Source: DASYAN01 sp963727755 | GTDB taxonomy: Bacteria > Chloroflexota > Ktedonobacteria > Ktedonobacterales > Ktedonobacteraceae | Direction: 5' to 3' | Assembly (NCBI GenBank): GCA_963727755.1 | Contig: CAVSHN010000015.1 | Coordinates: forward strand, 434,001-498,000 | DNA length: 64,000 bases | The notes under the pieces: generated by a model | Told to the model about the DNA's origin: nothing | Database searches by the model: none | The model's input: only the letters and a program-made list of their open reading frames with translations | Shown here: piece by piece, positions 53,152 through 61,189 of the stretch | Position numbering within the stretch: position 1 is the first letter of the stretch | Layout: every line of letters starts with the position of its first letter | Program-made: the position numbers and the translations under genes

Positions 53152-53239
53152 GTATAAAATTAAGTAGATCAGCAAACTATGGCGTGCCTCATGTCATGAG
53201 GCACGTTAGACGACAGGCGTAAGCTCTACTGTGGGTGGG

Positions 53240-54268
53240 TTACTTGAAATCGATGACGGTGATCTTGATCTGTTGCACGCTATGAGGAATGATATTTCCG
53301 TAGGAGATACTAATAATAATGCTATTGGGATCAATGTTAGGATCTTTGGTAATCTGGGCACGTGCCTCCTTTTGCACTAGGCCTTTGATGTGGTTCTGGA
53401 TGTTCGCCAGTTCACTGGCGGGCATCTGATAGCGGGCTATACCACCTGCCGCAACAGCAACTTGCACACTACCGTCTGGGTTCACCTGCTCCACAGTTGG
53501 CTGACCTATCCGGGTCGAAGAAGCAATGAGTTGATAGTGTTGGTTGAGCTTTTGCTTCAATAGCAACACAGCTAGATAATCGATGTCCTTCACTTTGACA
53601 TATTCAGTGCTTCCCTGCTCAGTTAAAGTTACAGTCACAGTCTGACTGACGGTGTTAAATGGTGGCTGTGAGGTGACTGTTTCGTTGGAATATCTTGTTG
53701 TGCCTGCCTTAAGAGCATTAGCCGCTTGTACTTGCTTTTGCAGGTTTTGGTCAATCTTTGCACGGAGTTTCGGTTCCATTTGCGATGATAACTCCTGAAT
53801 ATCATCGAGCGAAACTGATTGCTGGCAGTGGAAGATGCCCAAAATGCAGTTCGTTTGACCAGTGGTTTCTCCTTGCTGCAAATCCGTCTGGGTATTGGTG
53901 AAGACACTCGCTGGAATGGATGAACTAGCGACATCGATCTTGTTGAGCCCTAGCTTGGCCGTGAGTGTAAATACGTTGCTGACAGTCTGAACGCGTGAAC
54001 TTATGGTGATAGTAGCTAGAACTGACGCTTGGAATGTCTGATACCCCAGTACTCCCATTGCTAGCAGAATAACTAGCACAAGCATTATCGTAGGGGCAAT
54101 AATTGGGCGATAGCGCTTGGCACTTTTGGTGGAGGCAAGCGAGGTCCTTCTGGCAATCACTGGTTTGTCTCGGTATGGCTGTACTGGCTCAAGAGACAAA
54201 GTAGGTGCGCCGTAGTCCTCATCTTTGAATACTTCTTGCTCTCTTGGCAATGGTGGCAATGGTGGCAA
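53240..54268 (-). CDS. Single-pass membrane protein, probable extracellular part of the adjacent kinase
   Basis: 342 residues from 54268, but the frame is open further upstream (RISDSLAAIPQPDIVL and a Pro/Leu repeat from three 9-bp repeats near 54250-54275). It reaches the kinase gene's end. One membrane span (PTIMLVLVILLAMGVLGYQT) is followed by an exported region of about 265 residues with VQTVSNVFTLTAKLG and a C-terminal ISISYGNIIPHSVQQIKITV. Removing one A in CAAAGGG near 54330 would fuse it to the upstream kinase as a PknB-like receptor kinase. Confidence 0.65.
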   Translation of the reverse strand: MPPLPPLPREQEVFKDEDYGAPTLSLEPVQPYRDKPVIARRTSLASTKSAKRYRPIIAPTIMLVLVILLAMGVLGYQTFQASVLATITISSRVQTVSNVFTLTAKLGLNKIDVASSSIPASVFTNTQTDLQQGETTGQTNCILGIFHCQQSVSLDDIQELSSQMEPKLRAKIDQNLQKQVQAANALKAGTTRYSNETVTSQPPFNTVSQTVTVTLTEQGSTEYVKVKDIDYLAVLLLKQKLNQHYQLIASSTRIGQPTVEQVNPDGSVQVAVAAGGIARYQMPASELANIQNHIKGLVQKEARAQITKDPNIDPNSIIISISYGNIIPHSVQQIKITVIDFK

Positions 54269-54308
54269 TGGTGGCAGGACAATATCCGGTTGTGGTATTG
54301 CTGCTAGG

Positions 54309-55337
54309 CTATCTGAAATTCGCCAGTTTGGCCCTTTGAAGTGGAAGCAATGGTTCTTCTTGCATAGTATGCTTATTAGACTGCATGATTGTAGCGTTAT
54401 CGAAAAATGATGGAGGGATGAAGTCTCTCGTTAATAATGGCCCTGAAATTGACGTTAGGGATGCCGGATTAATCGTAGATGGTGATGGAGAGTTATTAGG
54501 TGCGACAAATGGTTTATTAACATCACAAGAAGTTTTTATTACATGATAGGATTGCTCAAAGGCTGCTAACAAGTCGTCTGCGCTGGCAAATCGTTCTTTG
54601 GGATTTGCGATGATACAATGTCCTATGACGTAGTCCAGCGGTGCGGGCAATGCAACCATTTCATCAGCTTTGGGCAATTGTCTGGTGATCATTTTGTAGA
54701 GAATAACGCCCAGCGAGTAGATGTCATTACTGGGAGCAGCTACCCCATCCAGACGCTCAGGTGCCATATATGCCACCGTTCCTATCTCATGACCTGTCAT
54801 CGTCAAAGGAGCACTTGCGGGTAGACCTTGTAGTGTGGCAATGCCAAAATCAATCAAGCGTACATAGAGACGATTGCTATCTTCTTCGCGGTCAAGCAGA
54901 ATATTACTCGGCTTGAGGTCGCGGTGGATCACGCCTCGCTTGTGAAGGTAGGCCACAGCCTTGACTAGAGCTGTGAAAAGTTGGTGGACCTCGGCAAGTG
55001 AGAGCGGACCCGTTTGCAGGCGTTTGAGCAATGTGCCACCTTTGATGTAGGGCGTAACTAGGAAAAGACGCCCCTGCTCCTCGCCAAACTCGACTAGTGG
55101 CAGAATATGATCATGCTTGAGATAAGCATTGACCTCGGCTTCACGCAGGAAACGCTGCCGCGCAGTTGTATCGTGTACTAGATCAGAACGGATGATTTTG
55201 ACCGCGACCTCTCTGCCAAAAGCTGTGCGCTGGCGTGCCAAGTATACCTCACCCATACCTCCGATAGCGATACGACGCACTAGATCATAGTTCCCGAAAC
55301 GTTGTATCTCTTGTCCACTTAACATGAATTCGTTCAT
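54309..55337 (-). CDS. Ser/Thr protein kinase (PknB type)
   Basis: 342 residues as read. Motifs: GGMGEVYLARQ (P loop), REVAVKIIRSD, REAEVNAYLKHDHILPLVEF, VIHRDLKPSNILL (HRD), LIDFGIATL (DFG), GTVAYMAPERLDG and NDIYSLGVILYKMITRQLP. The stop at 54309 follows KLANFR, which is probably the product of a one-base insertion; the next frame continues into a membrane span and exported domain (53240-54268). ATG 55337 or 55325. Likely a receptor kinase. Confidence 0.85.
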   Translation of the reverse strand: MNEFMLSGQEIQRFGNYDLVRRIAIGGMGEVYLARQRTAFGREVAVKIIRSDLVHDTTARQRFLREAEVNAYLKHDHILPLVEFGEEQGRLFLVTPYIKGGTLLKRLQTGPLSLAEVHQLFTALVKAVAYLHKRGVIHRDLKPSNILLDREEDSNRLYVRLIDFGIATLQGLPASAPLTMTGHEIGTVAYMAPERLDGVAAPSNDIYSLGVILYKMITRQLPKADEMVALPAPLDYVIGHCIIANPKERFASADDLLAAFEQSYHVIKTSCDVNKPFVAPNNSPSPSTINPASLTSISGPLLTRDFIPPSFFDNATIMQSNKHTMQEEPLLPLQRAKLANFR

Positions 55338-55616
55338 TTCTGCTATGATCTTACCTACATTTACACATGTTAGCCCGCTTTTGCACCTGCGCCGACAGCT
55401 CCAATAGATGAGAAGTCAAACCAGATAGAATTATCTCCGTTTAGGCCCTTTGAAAAGGGTTGATATCTACTCCTGTTCTGTCAGTATAGCACCTCTTCTG
55501 GTGGAAGTGAAGGGTCTGCGTAGCCTAGTTGCCCGGTCTGCTGTGGGGCGGGGCTGGCTTGCCTATTTAGTGATACAATGTGAAGGGTACTTTTATGTAG
55601 AGAGGAGATACAAGTA

Positions 55617-55832
55617 ATGCTAGAAACGATTGATTACCATCGGTATATCACCACAGACCCAGATATCCTCAGAGGCAAACCGTGTATAGCAGGTACACGG
55701 ATCAGTGTGCAACTGATCCTAGAGCAGCTTGCCTTAGGGGATGAAGTTAAGGATATCCTTGATCAATACCCACACATCACTGAAGAACAAGTTCATGCAG
55801 CTTTTGCATCAGCTCGTGGATATATCGTGTAA
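55617..55832 (+). CDS. DUF433 antitoxin-like protein (orphan)
   Basis: 71 residues: ITTDPDILRGKPCIAGTRIS, then VQLILEQLALGDEVKDILDQY, the DUF433 (PF04255) signature of small winged-helix/VapB-like antitoxins often paired with a DUF5615 PIN-like toxin. AGAGGAG precedes ATG 55617. No toxin frame follows; a MITE-like element starts 16 bp downstream. Confidence 0.88.
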   Translation: MLETIDYHRYITTDPDILRGKPCIAGTRISVQLILEQLALGDEVKDILDQYPHITEEQVHAAFASARGYIV

Positions 55833-55847
55833 TGCGAATAGAACGGG

Positions 55848-56021
55848 CGCAATGAATTGCGAGATGGGTGTAATCAATTATATTATGATAGGTCATGCAA
55901 TCAATCAAAGAAAAACGAAGGAAACACGTTTTGTTTTTGTTAATAACATTGCTGTCGTTCTTATTTAAAAAAAACCGCGATAAATTGCGTATGAGGTAGG
56001 GGCCCGATTTATCGCGCCCGC
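55848..56021. repeat. MITE-like element with CGGGCGC ends
   Basis: Left end CGGGCGCAATGAATTGCG (55848-55865). Right end reads GGTAGGGGCCCGATTTATCG followed by CGCCCG to about 56020, the inverse complement of the same end motif. Internal GCGATAAATTGCG at 55976. Non-coding, about 174 bp. Confidence 0.7.
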
Positions 56022-56135
56022 TGGTCTCTTGCTCCCTGGCAACTGCGCTGCCGATATGTTGTAATTGATGATAGTGAATGCAGATAAGGTGCCACTATCT
56101 TTGCCGTTTTCTTGGAATGAGCTTGTAGAGCATGG

Positions 56136-56230
56136 GTCACGAGGAAAATGTCCCTTTTTACCCTTGAAAAAGACCTCATTGATCAGGTATCATCTTTATG
56201 GAGAGTGGTTCCAGTTGGAAATGTGCAAAG
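56136..56230 (+). repeat. ~95-bp repeated promoter-like block (copy B)
   Basis: Counterpart of 51272-51365. Contains TTGAAA (56164-56169), an 18-bp spacer and TATCAT (56188-56193). It lies 500 bp before the HEAT/coiled-coil gene start, the same distance as copy A from the kinase. Confidence 0.65.
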
Positions 56231-56663
56231 ATAGAGGCAGAGAAGGTGCATGGCTCGTGAGTATCTCACCCATCACTAGACCGTTCACATTCATCGCTCT
56301 CCATGGACTGTTGAAACTTGTATGTAGCTTATATGTATGTAGCTTATGTGTATGTAGATCGAGAAACTCTTTGAACATCATAGGTAAAGAAAAGATGTCT
56401 CTCTCTCTCCCCATGCAGGCCAAAAAGCGGGCCAGTTTCACGCTGGCAGCCCCGCAACTCGCCTTACTGAGACCCTCAGCTCACCCACTAGCACGCTCCC
56501 TTGTACCGTTTAGCAGTTAGGGTGTGCCTTCCCCGTTCAAAGATTTCAATGTCATTTGGTCTTGTCCTCGCTTGTCCTGCCTAGCTGTGGGAAGAGAAGG
56601 ACGTGTGTTTACTTTATTAGAAGAATATTCTTCTTAAGACTGCTTTTGGGAAGGAAAATAACC
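56231..56663 (+). other. Leader region of the HEAT/coiled-coil gene
   Basis: A short tandem repeat (TATGTAGCTTATATG/TATGTAGCTTATGTG, about 56320-56355), a GCCAG/CTGGC hairpin near 56430-56446, and a spurious open frame 56065-56520. No gene accepted. GGGAAGGAAAATAACC precedes ATG 56664. Confidence 0.35.
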
Positions 56664-59426
56664 ATGGGATTTAGTGAAATCAATAGGCCATTGGATAATC
56701 ATGCGAAACAGACAAAGATGAAAACAACACCTCCGGATTTTACCCGTCTACCCTTTTCACAGGGACAAAAACCTGAAAAGCTGCAATTGTTGCCTGAACA
56801 TGAATTCTTGCTGGGAGGGATGCCGGGAGGTGATCGAGCGAGTACGAGTGGGCGTGTGCGAGCAGAAGACTTGGCCCGCATGTCTGCCGATGAGCAGGTC
56901 GACTGGTTCGTGTGTGGTGGTCTGGCGGAGGCCCTTGGACCAAATAGTGATAATGCATTTGTGCCAGTCATTTTTGGCATACTTAAAGACGAGCGAATAG
57001 ATAGTTATGTGCGTAGAGGCGCAGCAGAGGGCATTGGGGCTGTAGCAGCAGCATATGGTAACAATAAAATTGCCAATGGCTTGCTAAAAATACTTGAAGA
57101 CGAGCGAATAGATAGTTATGTGCGTAGAGGCGCAGCAGAGGGACTTGGGACTATAGCAGCATTACATAATAGCAAGATTATTGCCAATGTCTTGCTAAAA
57201 ATACTTGAAGACGAGCGAATAGATAGTTATGTTCGTAAAGGTGCAGCAAAGGCTATTGGAGCTATAGCAGCAGCACATAATAACAAGATCATTGTCAATG
57301 GCTTGCTAAATATGCTCAAAAACGGGCGAATATCTAGCTATGTGCGTGCAGGTGCAGTAGAGGCTATTGGAGCTATAGTCACAGCACATGATAATAAGAT
57401 CATTGCCAATGGATTGCTAAATATGCTCAAAGACGGGCGAATAGAGAGTGCGATGCGAGCAGGTGCAGCAAAGGCCATTGGAGCTATAGCAGCAGCGCAT
57501 AATAACAAAGAACTCATCGATGATTTACTAAAAACACTTAAAGACGAGCGGATATCTAGTGAGGTGCGTGCAGGTGCAGCAGAGGGGATTGGAGCTATAG
57601 CAGCAGCGCATAATAACAAAGAACTCATCGATGATTTACTAAAAACACTTAAAGACGAGCGGATATCTAGTGAGGTGCGTGCAGGTGCGGCAAAGGGGAT
57701 TGGAGCTATAGCAGCAGCGCATAATAACAAAGAACTCATCGATGATTTACTAAAAATACGTAAAGACGGGCAAATAGATAGTTTGGTGCATGCAGGTGTA
57801 GCAGAGGCCATGGGGACTATAGCAGCAGCAAATAATAACAAAGAACTCATCGATGATTTACTAAAAATACGTAAAGACGAGCAGATATCTAGTGAGGTGC
57901 GCGTAGGTGCAGCAAAGGGCCTTAGAGCTATAATTAAAATACGCTCCACTCCACAGATTGATAATAATGGTATGCGTGCTAGCGAGTCAAGGTCGCCTGA
58001 ACGAAGACAGGAAGATCGCTCTGGTGAAGGCTCTGCACAAGGGGGACAATTGCTAGATCCAATGAAAAAATTCTTTGAGGAACATTCCCAGATGATAGAA
58101 AGAGAAAATAAGCTAAAACAAGATGCAGAACAGAGATTACAGAGAGAGCTAGAAAGAGTAAGAAGGGAGGAACAGCAGGAGCACAACCGCACGCGAGAGC
58201 AGCTCACAAAGATGCGGGAAGAGCGCGATCAAGCCCGAGGACAACTCAGAGAGGCAGCGCAAGAGCGCAACCGAGCACAGACACAGTTTAGAAATGCACA
58301 ACAAGAACAGAACCGTGCTCAGGAGCAATTCAGGAATGCACAGGAAGAATGCGACCAAGTTAGGGAGCAGTTGAGGAAGGTACAGCAGGAGCAGAATCCA
58401 ACTCAAGAGCAACTTAGGCAGGAGCAGCAAAACCTCAACCGCACTCAAGAACAGCTGAGGAAGGCACAGGAAGAACGTAACCAAGCACAACAAAACCTCA
58501 GTCGCACACGAGAACGGCTTAGAAATACCATGCAAGATCTTGACAACACTCAGGAACAGCTCACAAGTACACAGCAAGAACGCGACCAAGCACAACAAGA
58601 AATCGCCCAGGCTCAAGAACAGCTCAGGCGGCAGGCACCACAACAGTACGAGAGGGCTCAATCGTCAAGGGGAGAGCTGAGAATCGAGGATACTTTGCCA
58701 ACAACTGTGGAGGGCATTCAGGAACAATTGGAGGGAGAACAAAGGAGACAGCAAGAGTTATTCGAAAGAGTGGTGAGGCTCCAAGATGGCATTCAAAGGA
58801 CACTCTTGGAGCGCGGAGAGGATCTGCCGAGCACTGAACGACTCAACAAACTGCTACGGCAAGGGATTTGGAATCTTGTGGGCTATCACCGTCTGGATGA
58901 AATGCTCTTTCCGCGTCAAAAGCATGGGAAACTTCCTAGTCTCAGACAGAGAGTACGCAACTTCTACTTGCAGACGGTCGATGAGTATACCTCTGTGGAA
59001 CTTTCACAAGAGCAAATCGCAGGAGAGTTTGTCGATCAACTTGAGGATCAACTGGTAGCGCATAATCGACCAAACCAGGAATATATCGATATTGCCGAAG
59101 ATATCCAGGAGCTGTTGACTGGAAGGAGACCAAATCGCCGCATACCGCAGCAACATCTGGACCGGCCTATCCTGCTGAGCCAGGAATATATCGATGCTGT
59201 CGAAGGTATCCAAGAGGAGTCGATTGGAAGGAGACCAGATCACACACCACAGCAACATCTGGACTGGCCTATCCTGCCGAGCCAGGAATATATCGATGCT
59301 GACGAAGATATCCAAGAGGAGTCGATTGGAAGGAGACCAGATCACACACCACAGCAACATCTGGACTGGCCTATCCCGCCGATGTCCCCGTCTTTCCGGG
59401 ATTATGTGAGTTGGTGGTTCTCTTGA
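56664..59426 (+). CDS. HEAT-repeat and coiled-coil scaffold protein
   Basis: 920 residues from ATG 56664 (MGFSEINRPLDNHAKQTKMK). After a ~95-residue lead, about nine 38-residue HEAT/PBS-lyase-like repeats follow (pattern DERIDSYVRRGAAEGIGAIA). A long charged coiled coil of heptad and 14-residue units (EQLRKAQEERNQAQ) comes next. A helical region follows, then a C-terminal tandem repeat of about 38 residues, three copies (SQEYIDAVEGIQEESIGRRP, DHTPQQHLDWPILP), ending SPSFRDYVSWWFS. No signal peptide or enzyme motif. The DNA-level repeats are very similar, suggesting recent expansion. Probably a scaffold or structural protein; function unknown. Confidence 0.8.
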   Translation: MGFSEINRPLDNHAKQTKMKTTPPDFTRLPFSQGQKPEKLQLLPEHEFLLGGMPGGDRASTSGRVRAEDLARMSADEQVDWFVCGGLAEALGPNSDNAFVPVIFGILKDERIDSYVRRGAAEGIGAVAAAYGNNKIANGLLKILEDERIDSYVRRGAAEGLGTIAALHNSKIIANVLLKILEDERIDSYVRKGAAKAIGAIAAAHNNKIIVNGLLNMLKNGRISSYVRAGAVEAIGAIVTAHDNKIIANGLLNMLKDGRIESAMRAGAAKAIGAIAAAHNNKELIDDLLKTLKDERISSEVRAGAAEGIGAIAAAHNNKELIDDLLKTLKDERISSEVRAGAAKGIGAIAAAHNNKELIDDLLKIRKDGQIDSLVHAGVAEAMGTIAAANNNKELIDDLLKIRKDEQISSEVRVGAAKGLRAIIKIRSTPQIDNNGMRASESRSPERRQEDRSGEGSAQGGQLLDPMKKFFEEHSQMIERENKLKQDAEQRLQRELERVRREEQQEHNRTREQLTKMREERDQARGQLREAAQERNRAQTQFRNAQQEQNRAQEQFRNAQEECDQVREQLRKVQQEQNPTQEQLRQEQQNLNRTQEQLRKAQEERNQAQQNLSRTRERLRNTMQDLDNTQEQLTSTQQERDQAQQEIAQAQEQLRRQAPQQYERAQSSRGELRIEDTLPTTVEGIQEQLEGEQRRQQELFERVVRLQDGIQRTLLERGEDLPSTERLNKLLRQGIWNLVGYHRLDEMLFPRQKHGKLPSLRQRVRNFYLQTVDEYTSVELSQEQIAGEFVDQLEDQLVAHNRPNQEYIDIAEDIQELLTGRRPNRRIPQQHLDRPILLSQEYIDAVEGIQEESIGRRPDHTPQQHLDWPILPSQEYIDADEDIQEESIGRRPDHTPQQHLDWPIPPMSPSFRDYVSWWFS

Positions 59427-59477
59427 TTGTAAGATCATTCCGTGCCCTTTGCAGTTATTATATTCAAAAGTAGATAA

Positions 59478-60383
59478 TCAGCCCAAAGCCTCTCCTGCCG
59501 TTAGATACGATTTGTCAAAAAGGGTGGCTTGCTCAGAAGAGTGTGGGATTGGTAGAGGCAGGGAACCAATATCCTTTCGACATCCTAAAAAAATCAGGCG
59601 ACGCCGCATTTGTGGTGCACCAAAATCGGCAGCAAGCATGATATCTCGGGTCACGTTGTAACCCAGCATGTCCATTTGATCGAGAATTTGTCGATAGAGA
59701 ATACCACCGCTAACGGCTTTCAAATTCGATACATTTTCCATAACAAAAAAGGGAGGATTGAGAATTTGTACAAAACGAAGAAACTCTGAAACAAGCTGTC
59801 CTCTTTCATCGAGATACCCTTTTTGTTTTCCTGCTTGGCTAAATGACTGACATGGAGGCCCTCCATAAACAATGTCTGGCCTATCGCTTAAACCAGATAA
59901 CGCTCTCCAAAATTGTAAAGGGTCTTCAATTTGAGAAATATCTCGATTAACCACATTTACCCTAGACCCATAATAGCCCTGAAGGGTCTTACATGCATCA
60001 GTCCATTTATCTAATGCTAGTTTTGTATCAATTCCTAGCCCCTTAAAATTTGCTTGTTCGGCTCCAATATCCATTTCACCAGCACCGCTAAAGAGGCTTA
60101 AGCCCTTGAGAGAAGCAGTATTAAAACCATGCTGCCGAGCAAATTGTAAAACAGATTCAAAAACAGCTTTAGCAAGTGGTATCGGAACAGCATTACCTAC
60201 CTGTTGTTGTGTGCTTGTTGGTGTACCAAAAAAAGCAAGCTCATCAGGAAAACCCTGTAATCTCGCTGCTTCTCTAACTGTAACAAAGCGGTTTTCAAAC
60301 GGATGCACAAATTTATTAAAAATAAAACCTGTTACACGGCCAGAGTTTCAAAAACTTTCATCGCGTATTTGTATTGTACTCAT
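59478..60383 (-). pseudogene. Circularly permuted cytosine-5 DNA methyltransferase (in-frame TGA)
   Basis: ATG 60383 reads MSTIQIRDESF and meets TGA at 60348-60350. The same frame then continues NSGRVTGFIFNKFVHPFENR to the stop at 59478 (276 residues from GTG 60308). Motifs are in permuted order: IX/X first (VREAARLQGFPD, QQVGNAVPIPLAKAV), then I (LSLFSGAGEMD), IV with catalytic Cys (GGPPCQSFSQAG), VI (FVMENVSNL) and VIII (GAPQMRRRLIFLG). The protein ends at YLTAGEALG with no recognisable target-recognition domain. Permuted C5 methyltransferases such as M.BssHII are known. No endonuclease lies beside it. It may be inactive. Confidence 0.75.
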
Positions 60384-60710
60384 TAGCTTACCCAATGTCC
60401 TATTCCTACTATATCTACTCTATTCCTGCCATTTCAAGCTTGGGCCATTCGACGCTACCAAAACCATGAGAATGAACCCCAAATTTGGCCCTGATCCAAC
60501 AGCACTGGGTTGGCAACTCTGTGTTCTCAGCCGCATCATTCCAGTGATTGTGCTAGTCATCTGCGTTGTACAACCCGTTGTGGTCCCAATAGCCAAAGAT
60601 GCATTTTCTTTTTTGAAAATCACGAGGAAAAGCAATCAAGAACTTGAGGTCTTTGGCTAATTCCCATGGGCTCCTTCATGTGCCCATACGATTTTGACCC
60701 ATCCATCCTC

Positions 60711-60739
60711 TTGCACATGAGCTTTCTATGTAGTATGAT
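60711..60739 (+). promoter_or_regulatory. Promoter of groESL
   Basis: TTGCAC (60711-60716), 17-bp spacer, TATGAT (60734-60739), immediately followed by the CIRCE operator. Confidence 0.7.
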
Positions 60740-60747
60740 AGAGCGAG

Positions 60748-60774
60748 TTCGCACTCTCTCGATTAGAGTGCTAA
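60748..60774 (+). promoter_or_regulatory. CIRCE operator (HrcA site)
   Basis: TTCGCACTC-N9-GAGTGCTAA, one mismatch from the consensus inverted repeat bound by the heat-shock repressor HrcA. It overlaps the expected transcription start of groESL, so heat induction by HrcA release is predicted. hrcA is not in the window. Confidence 0.92.
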
Positions 60775-60845
60775 TTTCGGTGAGGGTAAAGAGAAGCCTT
60801 GCCTTCATAAAATATAGAGAGATCGAACAAGGAGGAATTTAGGAT

Positions 60846-61148
60846 ATGTCAGCAGTGATTACCTCGCTTCGACCATTAGGTGATCGTATAGTACTCAAGC
60901 CTCTGGCTCGTGAAACCGTTACCAAAAGCGGCATTGTTTTGCCAGATACGGCCAAAGAGAAGCCTCAGGAAGGCGAGATCGTGGCAGTCGGCCCCGGCAA
61001 GCTCTTGGACAATGGCACACGCACAACCCTAGAAGTCAAGGTTGGGCATCGTGTACTCTTTGCCAAGTATTCGGGTACTGAAGTCAAAGTTGATGGTGAA
61101 GAGTATTTAATTTTCCGCGAGAGTGACATTCTAGGAATAGTGGAATAG
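60846..61148 (+). CDS. groES: Co-chaperonin GroES
   Basis: 100 residues: ITSLRPLGDRIVLKPLARET, mobile loop TKSGIVLPDTAKEKPQEGEI, VLFAKYSGTEVKVDGEEYLI. Caps the GroEL ring. AAGGAGG lies before ATG 60846; groEL follows 41 bp later. Controlled by the CIRCE element upstream. Confidence 0.97.
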   Translation: MSAVITSLRPLGDRIVLKPLARETVTKSGIVLPDTAKEKPQEGEIVAVGPGKLLDNGTRTTLEVKVGHRVLFAKYSGTEVKVDGEEYLIFRESDILGIVE

Positions 61149-61189
61149 TTTAGTAGATGAATTGTTTCGAGTTAAGAGGAGTATGATTC

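Noticed and set aside
56065..56520. 151-codon frame in the HEAT-gene leader
   Set aside because: Covers the repeated promoter-like block and low-complexity DNA, with no recognisable protein pattern.
60106..60660. 184-codon plus-strand frame opposite the C5 methyltransferase
   Set aside because: Its first two thirds are antisense to conserved methyltransferase motifs, and the remainder has no support.
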